NCBI GenBank assembly: GCA_026168455.1
Contig: CM047425.1
Location: 110,599,800 to 110,663,799 of the forward strand
Length of the DNA: 64,000 bases
Origin: Theocolax elegans
Lineage: Eukaryota > Arthropoda > Insecta > Hymenoptera > Cerocephalidae
Direction: 5' to 3'
Each line of letters opens with the position of its first letter. The stretch's first letter is position 1. A program made the position numbers and the translations under genes. This document shows, in pieces, positions 26,584-37,260 of this stretch. The notes beneath the pieces were generated by a model. It was not told where the DNA came from and ran no database searches. It worked only from the letters and a program-made list of their open reading frames with translations.

Positions 26584-27948
26584 CTAGGGGGGCTTCGCCC
26601 CCCTGCGCGCTTCGCGCGCCAACCCCCTATTTTTAATTTCGAAAAAGGTTTTTCGTAATTAATTTATTTAAAATAATGTTTTAAATTGTATTATTTTTTC
26701 ACTACCATGGACACCTTAAAAATTTAACAGATTCACACAACACCTTGGAGGTATTGCTATAGTTATTATAATTTATAAATAAAAGTTTACCAAAATATAG
26801 TGTAATGAAATCAGAATAAAAATAATAAAAAAAATAGAGACATATTAAATGTTAACTTTAAATTTTAAACTATATGAATTCTTATAAAGCTTAAATTTAT
26901 ATTTTAATAATTATAAATGTTAAGGAAAAATTAACTTACCAAAAATAGTAAAGTACATATACTTACTAAATTGTAGTATTTTAGTTAACAACTTATTAAA
27001 ATTTTGGATTATTTTAAACGGTTATAAATAGAACTTCACCTCCTAAAATTAATTTATTTAATGACGAACGATTATCGCCAAAAGTTCTATGTCATTAATA
27101 TTTTGTACTTTTAGAGTAATAAAACTTTCTTCTTAATTAAATTAATTTTTGTATTAGTTTTAAAGAATTATTTATAAAATTTTAGCTCTATATAAATAAA
27201 AACCTGTTGCTTCCATTTCTCCCGTGATTCGTAATCTGCACCCTCTTTCAAAATTTGCGTTTTAATCCATAATTATATCCAATTTATTTTTACTATGCAG
27301 AGCCCAAATATTTATTTTGATTATTATAAACAAATTCATTTCTTAAATATCCTTCTGTTTCTAATAAATACATACTTGTTTATTTAAAATATTGTGTTAT
27401 ATAAATATAAATTATCTACACACTTATATATCCATACAATTTTGAAATATTAATTTAAAAAATATTTAAATTAAATGCTCCTAAATTAATAGTTTTTGAA
27501 AATCTATTCAAATATAATTTGTATTTTATATTGACACTGTTAAAATTTGAATTTTCTTTTGCCTATACTGTTTATAATAGAATTATCTTAAAAATGCAAT
27601 AATTAATATATTTAATTTTTAACCCATTGCATATATCATATGGATATTTGGAAAAGTGTATGTTATACTTGATTAATATTTATTTCATCTTCAAACAATT
27701 TTGCATCTGTATTTAAAGCATTACATTGAATTTTAGATCCGTTATTATTATTGAGTATACGTTTAAAAATTTTATGAGTTTTATCAAGAATGAGTAAACA
27801 AATACACATTCTTTCAAGTTATGTTCACAACTTTTTTTTGCGCACGGAAAAAATACATATATTATGCATTCTTGAAAAAACAATTTTAAAATATATATAT
27901 ATTATATAAATATTCCGCCGCACGCACACACACCCACATACATACATA
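26584..27948 (-). mobile_element. Helitron-like arm A of a large inverted duplication
   Basis: On the minus strand the segment ends with GGGGGGCGAAGCCCCCC, a perfect hairpin, followed at once by CTAG (26584-26587) and T. A short 3' hairpin followed by CTRR before T is the diagnostic 3' end of Helitrons. No Rep/helicase frame is present, so the copy is non-autonomous. The 1.36-kb body is an almost identical inverted copy of 30046-31419. Confidence 0.6.
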
Positions 27949-28184
27949 TATATACATACCCTATTGAAAATAAATACGTAATTTTGTTACGTAACAAAAG
28001 CACGTACCAAAAGTACGTATTGTTACATGCTAAATTCGAACATTTTGTTACGCACATATTGGCGCGTAGTTTTGGCACATAATTTTATTACGTACTTTTG
28101 GTACATAACTTTTCTTTTCTTTTTTTTTTTTTTGCTTAACGTCGCTCTCACACTGATGATACTTCTGCATGTAATACAATTACG

Positions 28185-28335
28185 TACTTCAGGTACGTAA
28201 CTCATTTACGTACTGCAGGTACGTAACTCATTTACGTACTGCAGGTACGTAACTCAATCACGTACTTCAGGTACGTAATTCATTTACGTACTGCAGGTAC
28301 GTAACTCAATTACGTACTTCAGGTACGTAATTCAA
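28185..28335. repeat. Tandem array of TACGTACTGCAGGTACGTA palindromes
   Basis: Six or seven units of about 25 bp alternate the perfect palindromes TACGTACTGCAGGTACGTA and TACGTACTTCAGGTACGTA, joined by ACTCAT or ATTCA. Confidence 0.85.
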
Positions 28336-28369
28336 TAAAAATATTAAAAAAACATCTTTTAACTGTTAC

Positions 28370-28510
28370 GCTTGGACCGTGAAGCTTAATTCGGAGATGC
28401 CGGCTCGTGCCCTTACTGTGTCTGCCGATTGATTAGTGTATTTTCAATAAGTATGCTTTTACAAAAGATATCGCACATACCTCTGTGGTCGCTGATGATA
28501 CGCATCATTG
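28370..28510 (+). mobile_element. Decayed tRNA-derived SINE, copy 3
   Basis: The body CCGATTGATTAGTGTATTTTCAA and TCGCTGATGATACG match the SINE copies at 6592 and 8988. The tRNA-like head is too eroded to show both promoter boxes. Confidence 0.5.
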
Positions 28511-28700
28511 AAAAAAAAAGAAAAGAAAAGTTATGTACCAAAAGTACGTAATAAAATTACGTGCCAAATCTACGCGCCAATATGTACGTAACAAAATGTT
28601 CGAATTTAGCATGTAACAATACGTACTTTTGGTACGTAATTTTGGTACGTGCTTTTGTTACGTAACAAAATTACGTATTTATTTTCAATAGGGTATATAT

Positions 28701-29170
28701 GGGCTATTTCCAAAATTTGAGAACAGGCTGGACACATCTTCCAGAACATACAAAAAAAATTTAAGTATTAAAAATAATTTGCTTAAGAGTTATTCGACCA
28801 TGAAAAGTGGAAATTTTTCAATTTTTTAGAAAAATTTCTATTTCTAAAGCCATTTATCCCAAAATCTGTTGATTTTTTTTAAAAAACATTACCAACAACT
28901 TTTGTTTAAATTAATCTTTAGAACTTATCTACCCTGGTTACATTTCTTACTTTTAAAATCTCGAAGAGATAGAACACCCGGACATATTGAATATCAAAAA
29001 AAAGGCTACCACACCATAATCGATTTTAATCTAACACCGCTCAAAAGTTCACATTTTTCGCGAGCTTTCGAATGGCTTGGGTTAGCTTATTGGCCAAGAC
29101 CGCTGTTGTAAGTTATGCCTCATAAACCTCATAAAATCACTAATTTTCACGTATTTTAGGACATAACTTA
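28701..29170 (+). mobile_element. Single arm of the 7143-8090 fold-back family
   Basis: It starts GGGCTATTTC after TATATAT and follows the left arm of 7143-8090 closely through TCTCGAAGAGATAGAACRCCC. The second arm is missing. Confidence 0.65.
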
Positions 29171-29206
29171 CACCAAAGGTGTAATATATATATATATAAT
29201 ATATAT

Positions 29207-29650
29207 GGCGTATTCCACGTGAAGTGGTCCTATCAAAATTTTAAAATGCACCAAATTTTGAGTACACATTGCCAATTTTTTTGCAGAATTCAGAAAAAAA
29301 TTTTTAGGTACTGGAATTTATTAGCTCAAAAGTTATTATAACCTTAAAAAGTGAACTTTATCCAGTTTTTTTCAACACCAGCTGGGTTTATCGCTATTTA
29401 ACTCAAAATCTATCAACTTTTACTATACAAACATTCGTTGCTAATTATGTGTAGAATTTATCCTTCTGGGTTAGAATTTCTAATCTTAAGGTCAATATTA
29501 CTTAAACTACATGCCAATATTCAACCTAAAAAAAGTGTAAGTGCGCTACAATTGATTTTTTATCCAAAAGTTTGAAAGAAAGCTTGGAGCAATACCTTTC
29601 AAATAGTCTGTAGCATTTTTATGGCCTTCAGTTCTGTAAAAAGTTATGAA
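29207..29650 (+). mobile_element. Single arm related to 20462-20915
   Basis: It begins GGCGTATTCCACGTGAAGTGG next to TATATA and is a direct copy of 20462-20915 with scattered differences. Confidence 0.6.
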
Positions 29651-29732
29651 TTATCTTAAAAATGCAATAATTAATGTATTTAATTTTTAACCCATTGTAT
29701 ATATCACATATGGATATTTGGAAAAGTGTATG

Positions 29733-29970
29733 ATCACATACACACACACTCACACACACACACACATACACACACTCACACACAAACACACACATACACA
29801 CACACACACACGCACGCACGCACGCACGCACACGCACACACACGCACGCACACACACAAATACACACACACACACACACATATATATATGACATATATAT
29901 ATATAAAACATATATATATGACATATATATATGACATATATATATATAACATATATATGACATATATATA
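29733..29970. repeat. (CA)n/(TA)n compound microsatellite
   Basis: A CA/CGCACG tract at 29733-29880 passes into TATATGACATATAT repeats. All Cys/Val/His frames across it are artefacts. Confidence 0.95.
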
Positions 29971-30045
29971 TATATATGTTGAATTCTGAATTCTTAGACA
30001 CGGCGGCGGCGGCAGCGGCGAAATATTTATATATTATAGAGAGAT

Positions 30046-31419
30046 ATGTATGTATGTGGGTGTGTGTGCGTGCGGCGGAATATTTATATAATATATATAT
30101 ATTTTAAAATTGTTTTTTCAAGAATGCATAATATATGTATTTTTTCCGTGCGCAAAAAAAAGTTGTGAACATAACTTGAAAGAATGTGTATTTGTTTACT
30201 CATTCTTGATAAAACTCATAAAATTTTTAAACGTATACTCAATAATAATAACGGATCTAAAATTCAATGTAATGCTTTAAATACAGATGCAAAATTGTTT
30301 GAAGATGAAATAAATATTAATCAAGTATAACATACACTTTTCCAAATATCCATATGATATATGCAATGGGTTAAAAATTAAATATATTAATTATTGCATT
30401 TTTAAGATAATTCTATTATAAACAGTATAGGCAAAAGAAAATTCAAATTTTAACAGTGTCAATATAAAATACAAATTATATTTGAATAGATTTTCAAAAA
30501 CTATTAATTTAGGAGCATTTAATTTAAATATTTTTTAAATTAATATTTCAAAATTGTATGGATATATAAGTGTGTAGATAATTTATATTTATATAACACA
30601 ATATTTTAAATAAACAAGTATGTATTTATTAGAAACAGAAGGATATTTAAGAAATGAATTTGTTTATAATAATCAAAATAAATATTTGGGCTCTGCATAG
30701 TAAAAATAAATTGGATATAATTATGGATTAAAACGCAAATTTTGAAAGAGGGTGCAGATTACGAATCACGGGAGAAATGGAAGCAACAGGTTTTTATTTA
30801 TATAGAGCTAAAATTTTATAAATAATTCTTTAAAACTAATACAAAAATTAATTTAATTAAGAAGAAAGTTTTATTACTCTAAAAGTACAAAATATTAATG
30901 ACATAGAACTTTTGGCGATAATCGTTCGTCATTAAATAAATTAATTTTAGGAGGTGAAGTTCTATTTATAACCGTTTAAAATAATCCAAAATTTTAATAA
31001 GTTGTTAACTAAAATACTACAATTTAGTAAGTATATGTACTTTACTATTTTTGATAAGTTAATTTTTCCTTAACATTTATAATTATTAAAATATAAATTT
31101 AAGCTTTATAAGAATTCATTCATTGATAGTTTATTGAAAATTGAAAGTTAACATTTAATATGTCTCTATTTTTTTTATTATTTTTATTCTGATTTCATTA
31201 CACTATATTTTGGTAAACTTTTATTTATAAATTATAATAACTATAGCAATACCTCCAAGGTGTTGTGTGAATCTGTTAAATTTTTAAGGTGGCCATGGTA
31301 GTGAAAAAATAATACAATTTAAAACATTATTTTAAATAAATTAATTACGAAAAACCTTTTTCGAAATTAAAAATAGGGGGTTGGAGCGCGAAGCGCGCAG
31401 GGGGGCGAAGCCCCCCTAG
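30046..31419 (+). mobile_element. Helitron-like arm B of the inverted duplication
   Basis: This is the mirror copy of arm A. It ends GGGGGGCGAAGCCCCCC then CTAG (31416-31419) and T. An additional hairpin GCGCGAAGCGCG lies just inside. The arms differ by only a few substitutions and one small indel region near 31115-31140. The adjoining part 29970-30045 (AATTCTTAGACACGGCGG) is an inverted copy of 25110-25195. Confidence 0.6.
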
Positions 31420-31439
31420 TATATATATATATACGATGT

Positions 31440-31620
31440 GTGTAATACTGAGAGTAGCGCAGTAGCTCCCCCTTGCGGCCACTTCTCAAACAACTTGCCA
31501 ACAGTTTTTACGTCTGTAGGCGTTCTCTCACCGGCTGGAAAAAATTTCGTCTCTTTCTATCTTTCGCATCTCCTATGACGCTATCTCTTTTTGTTGCCAT
31601 CAAATGAGAAAGAAAGTGGA
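31440..31620 (+). repeat. Diverged dispersed repeat, copy 1
   Basis: GTTCTCTCACCGGCTGGAAA followed by TCTCTTTCTATCTTTCGC is shared in diverged form with 46745-46890. The two copies lie beside Helitron-like and Gypsy ends respectively. Nature unknown. Confidence 0.4.
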
Positions 31621-32450
31621 AATAGCAAAAATTCGAGAATCGGAATTCAGCAAGCAACTTTAATAACATCGAATTTCTCTACTATGCACTTATTAATTCA
31701 AACCGGATTTATTGTAAAGTGAAAACTTATATAAAAAATAGATGTGAGATTTGTAATTGCATAAATAGATAGTATAATTTTAAATGTACGAAAATATAAA
31801 AAATCTGAGGGGTTAGTTAGCTGTATAATAAGGGCTTACGCGCCTGCATACTTGCGTCCAGGCGCTATCGCGCCTTTTGATATAATGTGGATTTAAATTT
31901 ACAAATTATTTATTTGTTTTAAAATATCAGAATATTTCATTGACTCTTATCTTAATTAATATTAATTATTTTTTTTAATTAAAAGTCATTTTATTGCTTT
32001 AAAATTAAAGTTTTTCAATTTGATATAATGGTTAATTTAATTATAAATTATTTACTCCAATTAAAGTATGCAAATGTTAATTCCAAATAAATCTTTCCTT
32101 TAAGTAATAAAAGTACAATTATGCACCAAGGACGCAAAATTGATGATTTGACGAATGCAAACTTTGGGACAAGAAGAGTTTTGGGTTCGAAAGGAACTCC
32201 CGAGGGTTCCAGTTTCATTTACCAAGAATGACTATTTCGCAGTCTAGGATAAAAAGATATTTTATTCAAGGAAAACCCTTATTCTATTATCTTGTGTATA
32301 ATGTTATTATTTACGATACAATTCGTATGGCTTATAAAGGAATCTATATTATATTAAAATTCATCCGTTCTCCGGTGTCCGGCGGTGGTGTCCGGTGTCC
32401 CGCGGCGGTGTCCGCTCTCCTGTTGTAAGAATTAAGAGTATCTTGTGGAG
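31621..32450. other. AT-rich DNA without a recognisable gene
   Basis: Nothing is recognised, except a small GC-rich inverted motif GGCGCTATCGCGCC near 31860 and a CGGTGTCCGGCGGTGGTGTCC repeat at about 32370-32420. Confidence 0.4.
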
Positions 32451-32454
32451 TGGA

Positions 32455-34035
32455 AGGGTTAACGCTGATATTTCGGGAATTTCTGAATTATTTCGGGATA
32501 ACTTCACTAAATACGGGATTTCCTGGATATTTCGGGAATTTTTGAGGTATTCCGGGATAACTCCACTAATTTCGGAATTTCTAAATAATTCGGTAATTTC
32601 TTAGGTATGCCGGGAAATCTTCACTAATTTAGGGTTTTCCTGGATGTTTCGGGATTTTCTTAAGTATTCCGGGATAACTCCACCAATTTTGGGATTTCCT
32701 GCAAGTCTGGGGTTTTTCTGTGGTATTTCGGGATAACTCCACCAATTTCGGGATTTTCTGCAAGTCTCAGGTTTTTCTGTGGTATTTCGGGATAACTCCA
32801 CCAATTTCGGGATTTGCTGGATGTATCGAGATTTTCTGACGTGTTCCGGGATAACTCCAACAATTTCGGGACTTCCTGAATGTTTCGGGATTTTCTGTGG
32901 TATTCCGGGATAACTCTACTAATTTCGGGATTTCCTGGATGTTTCGGAATTTTCTGTGATATTTCGGGATAAATTCCCTAAGTTCGGAATTTTATGGTTG
33001 TTTCAAGTTTTTCTATGGTATTTCGGGATTTTCTGTGGTATTTCAGGATTTTCTGTAGTATTCCGGGAACTCCACTAATTTTGTGATTTCCTGGATGTTT
33101 CGGGATATTCTGAGGTATTCCGGAATAAATCCACCAATTTCGGAATTTTCTGGATGTTTCGGGATTTTCTGTGACATTTCGGGATAAATTCACTAATTGA
33201 GGGATTTCCTGGATGTTTCGGGATTTTCTGTGACATTTCGGGATAAATTCACTAATTGAGGGATTTCCTGGATGTTTCGGAATTTCCTGTGGTATTTCGG
33301 GATAAATCCACCGATTTCAGGATTTTCTGGATGTTTCGGGAGTTTCTGACGTATTCCGGGATAACTCCACCAATTTCGGGATTTCCTGGATGTTTCAAGA
33401 TGTTCTATGGTATTTCGTAATTTTCTGTGGCATTCCAGGAGAACTCCACTAATTTCGTGATTTCCTTGATGTTCCGGGATTTTCTGAGGTATTCCGGAAT
33501 AAATCCACCAATTTCGGAATTTCCTGGATGTTTCGAGATTTTCTAACGTATTCCGGGATAACTGCACCACTTTCGGGATTTCCTGGATGTTTCGGGATTT
33601 TCTGACGTATTCCGGGATAACTGCACCGCTTTCGGGATTTGCTGGATATTTCGGAATTTTGTGTGGTATTTCGGGAATTTTTGATGTATTCCGGGATAAC
33701 TCCACCTATTTCGAGATTTTCTTAATATTTCGATCATTTCTGAGGTATGCCGGGATAAATGTACTAATTTTGGGATTTTGTGGATACTTCGGGAATTTCT
33801 GAGTTGTTTCGGGATAACTTTACTGATAACGGGATTTCCTGGATATTTCGGGAATTTTTTATGTATTCCGGGATAACTCCACCAATTCCGAGATTTTCTT
33901 AATATTTCGATCTTTTTTGAGGTATGCCGGGATACTTTACTGATTTTGGAATTTCCTGGATATGTCGGGATAACTTCACTAATTACGGGATTTCCTCGAT
34001 ATTTCGGCAATTTCTGAGGTATGCCTGGATAGCTT
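32455..34035. repeat. 59-bp minisatellite, about 26 copies
   Basis: The unit is 59 bp and is itself built of three diverged sub-repeats of about 20 bp, each starting TCCCGRAA on the minus strand: TCCCGAAATTGGTGGAGTTA, TCCCGGAATACCTCAGAAAA and TCCCGAAACATCCAGGAAA. Units vary but stay in register through the array. On the minus strand all three frames of the consensus unit lack stop codons, giving long apparent frames at 33193-33705 and 33543-34010 that change phase each unit. Confidence 0.9.
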
Positions 34036-34039
34036 CACT

Positions 34040-34225
34040 ACCCTCTTAAAAATACTCATGTGATTACTCACGTGAGTTCTCATATGTGTACTCACGTGAG
34101 TAATCACGTGAAATTCACGTAGGGATTCCGACCATTTTTCTAAGTGACTATTCACGGGAGTACTCATATGAAAAATCATGTGAGTACTTACATGAGAAAT
34201 CACGTGATAAATCACGTGATAAATC
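34040..34225. repeat. Cluster of CACGTGA/TACTCACGTGAGTA palindromes
   Basis: More than ten short copies of ACTCACGTGAGT, ATCACGTGA and ACTCATATGA variants follow the minisatellite directly. CACGTG is also the E-box core, but the clustering is more easily explained as a decayed tandem repeat. Confidence 0.7.
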
Positions 34226-34291
34226 AAGAAATTTAATAAAATATTGTTATTAAATAGTTGTTCAAAAAAACTTATCTTAACTGTTATTATA

Positions 34292-34878
34292 TATGAGCAA
34301 ATCCACGAAACCTTTGATTTTCATTTGAAAATTTTTTTTTTTTTTTTTTTGGGAGGCACATTGATTTTAATAGAGATTTCTACTTCTTTAGAGGTTAAAT
34401 AGTAGGAAAATATGAGGGCCCCTATTTCTTTTCAAGACTTATCTAAGAAATTAACGATTAAAATATTAATGAGGGGTATCATAGGGTAAATTATAAAAAA
34501 TCACTTCGTAAATAAACAGAACATTTTTTATTCTATAATTTATGAATATAACAACATAATTAAGTCTCTTATTTAACAAAAATTAAAATATCTAACAACA
34601 ATTTTTCATATAAAAGGATGTTTTCAAGTGCCGTTACAGTACTGTAATTTTCTTTTCCTAGTAACAATGGTTTTTTTTGTTTGAGTACTTGTAACAGGAA
34701 TTTCATTTTTTGCTCCATAAATCTTCCAACTTGAAGGTTTCAATTGGTAATGAGTACATGGCAAATTATTTGAAACATTCATTACATGATAAATAATTTT
34801 CTTTTCGCATACTTCTCTTTAATGGTAAACAAACTACTTGACTGAATGATATGTGTGTGTATGTGTGCGCGCGCGCGG

Positions 34879-34922
<44 letters not shown>

Positions 34923-35719
34923 ATTTATATTAGCTTTTCTGTTGAAATAACCTATTTCGTATAGTCAATTTGGACTTCAGTTCAAAGGTATAAAATTTTA
35001 TACTTTTATACAGCTTATATTATCTAAATTAACAAAAAATTCAATTGAGGTTTTACGTAGATGACTCAATAATCTACTAAAAAGTAAAGAGATATAGTTT
35101 ATATATGCTTTTTTTGTGAATGTCGAGTGTGCCATGCGAAAATGAAAATTTGGAAGACTAGGGGCCCGAGATTTTGAAAAGTTTAAGGTAGAATTGCTAG
35201 TAAAGAAAAAGAGGCACAGCTAAGCACAAAAAAGAATAAGAATCCTTATTGCAAATCGAAAAAAGCAATATTAGTCACAATAGCTATAAACAAAACTTAT
35301 CTTTGTATAATATCAAAATTCTAAAATTTCCTAAATTTACAAAAACTGACTTCCTCAAGAGTTGCGATTTTTATTTTTCTGTATCATGAAGGCACACTAT
35401 TCTAACACTTTTAGTTTAATAGGGTAGATGGTGTAGGTTGTCAAAAAAAATTTCTGTAACATTTGGTGAAGAATTATAATTTCTATAAGCTTAAAAAATA
35501 GAAGATGAGTACTACTTCCATCGTCAAATTTGCAAAAATGCAACTTTATGAAGCCTCTAACAAAAAGCTAATGAAAACAGCTTTAAAAAAATGATAAGGA
35601 CCCTTCATCGAATTACTTTTTCTACCAGAAATCGTTGTTATAATGTTGCTAGGTCTGCTTATTTACTACTATATTACCCGCTTCCCCAAAATTAAAGGTT
35701 CTGTGGATTTGCTCATATA
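34292..35719. mobile_element. Non-autonomous TIR element, 1.43 kb
   Basis: The left end TATATGAGCAAATCCACG and AACCTTTGATTTT is mirrored by AAAATTAAAGGTT and GTGGATTTGCTCATATA at the right end, giving imperfect terminal inverted repeats of about 30 bp. The inside holds a (GT)n tract at 34857-34920 and no long frame. The neighbouring transposon-derived ORF at 36095 lies outside the repeats. Confidence 0.6.
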
Positions 35720-36094
35720 ACTAAAGATACAATTACTTTTGTGTCTGGTAAACAATTAACTAAAACACCCAGAGTCTATAAAAATATAAATTATAAAAAT
35801 AAATATTATTATACGAAATATGGCGTTGCCTTATCTTAAATAACAATCTGCTATTATTTTGAACCTGAAAACATTAAAGAGTGAGGTAATTGTAATTTAA
35901 TTACATAATTTTTTAAAATTATTATAATAATTGTGTTTGGGTACAATACATACCAAATAATTTACCATATTACGAAATAATTTATTTATTTTCAATGTTT
36001 TTAATATTTATATTAGACTTAAGAATTTTAATTACTTATTTTTATTACATGCTTTTAGTATGTACATTAGAAGTATACTTATTATTCAATTAAC
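35720..36094. other. AT-rich spacer
   Basis: Nothing recognised between the TIR element and the stop codon of the next ORF. Confidence 0.5.
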
Positions 36095-36883
36095 TTAATG
36101 TTTATAAATATTTGGCATAGAAATTATGTACATAATATCTTGTATTTCAATAAAAATGCAAGGTTTCCTGATTTCATTAGTCAATACAAACTTAGCCGCA
36201 GATAAAGAAATAACTTCTTTTATATGACTTACAGATAAACCAATACTTTTTGTTTTAATTTCTTGACATATTGTAAACTCTTCTTTTGTTTTGACGTTTA
36301 CAATGAAACAAAGTATTTTAATGAACTGACCGCTTGATATTTCGGCGTAGTAATTGCAGGATCTTTTATTAATTTTTTGTGACGTAGCAAACAAACATCC
36401 ATTTAAAACCATTTTGGAAAATTGTAAAGCTGTTGCTGGTAATGAAAATTGGTCAACTATATTTTTATTTACAATTCTTTCCGTTCCGAAATAAGTTCCC
36501 GAAGATAATTTTAAGGTTTTTTTCGCTTGTGTTGAAAACAAATTTTGATAAAGATTCAATAGTATTCCAGAGGAATTTGGATATACTTCGTATTCTAATT
36601 TTTTAATCGATTGTTGTAAATTTAAATTCCTTATAATTTGTAGGACAACTCCTTTAGCAGAGTGTATGGCTGTCAGTAACTTGTGGTTTGCGGACTCAAA
36701 TGGAACAGCTGAGTGAGCCCACAAGGGTCCCCAATTAAAAACACTTTTCACGATATGCAGTAACTGGTGAACATTGTAAGACATGGCGTTCAAACTATAA
36801 ATGTCTTCAATTTCTGCTATAAATTTATATAACATTTTGTTGGCTCGATTTAACTCTGAATATGTAATGTCTGAACCTAGCAA
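36095..36883 (-). CDS. DUF4218-like transposon-derived protein fragment, 262 aa
   Basis: The first 75 residues contain NVHQLLHIVKSVFNWGPLW, then HSAVPFESANHKLL, matching the pattern (HxLxHL...GPLWxxSxFxFE) of DUF4218-type domains. That domain is found downstream of the transposase core in CMC/EnSpm (CACTA)-type elements and in many insect proteins annotated as uncharacterised. The remaining residues are soluble, without a clear domain. No transposase core (the upstream TNP2-like part) is present as an open frame, so this is the C-terminal exon or a remnant. The first Met at 36883 need not be the true start. It could be the last exon of a domesticated gene. Function is not inferred beyond the transposon origin. 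Confidence 0.55.
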   Translation of the reverse strand: MLGSDITYSELNRANKMLYKFIAEIEDIYSLNAMSYNVHQLLHIVKSVFNWGPLWAHSAVPFESANHKLLTAIHSAKGVVLQIIRNLNLQQSIKKLEYEVYPNSSGILLNLYQNLFSTQAKKTLKLSSGTYFGTERIVNKNIVDQFSLPATALQFSKMVLNGCLFATSQKINKRSCNYYAEISSGQFIKILCFIVNVKTKEEFTICQEIKTKSIGLSVSHIKEVISLSAAKFVLTNEIRKPCIFIEIQDIMYIISMPNIYKH

Positions 36884-36884
36884 T

Positions 36885-37260
36885 ATGAATACACTATCTA
36901 CTGTTACGGATGCGCTGAGAGAAGAGCGGGAAACATCACCGTACGAGGTAACGCGACGATGCTTGCCTCAGCGTCGCGTATTCGAAACCTTCGTCCGGTG
37001 GTCCGCCGCTCTCACGGCCCGAAAAGTGTAAGCTTGCACTAGCACCTGGCCGTGAGTTGCTCCTCGCAGACGCGCACCGAGTTAGTAGACAGAGAGTCGT
37101 GGCCTAGCGTATCCACGCGAAAACCTACATCAGGTACGCAAGAGGCGACCCATTCCGTAACATACTTTCTGGCATCCCTTGTGGCCATTGCGTGTGTGGA
37201 TACCAAGTTTGAAGTTAAGGCAGTTATTTATTTATATTTGTAATTTCAAATATTACAAAA
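36885..37260. other. GC-richer segment next to the DUF4218-like ORF
   Basis: The base composition differs sharply from the AT-rich flanks. On the minus strand a 49-codon frame beginning at about 37190 (MATRDARKYVTEW) reads into the same direction as the neighbouring ORF and might be an upstream exon. I do not recognise the sequence. Plus-strand frames here also exist and neither side is decisive. Confidence 0.3.

Larger units (their letters stand above)
27956..28695. repeat. Fold-back with TACGTA-rich arms
   Basis: Arms 27956-28130 and 28510-28695 are inverted copies that begin TACCCTATTGAAAATAAATA. Many short palindromes of the form ACGTACTTTTGGTACGT lie within. The centre carries a tandem array (28185-28335) and a decayed SINE. 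Confidence 0.75.

Noticed and set aside
28185..28335. CRISPR-like array
   Set aside because: Units are contiguous palindromes without unique spacers, in eukaryotic DNA.
29628..30001. Cys/Val/His-rich frames on both strands
   Set aside because: Translations of CA and TA microsatellites.
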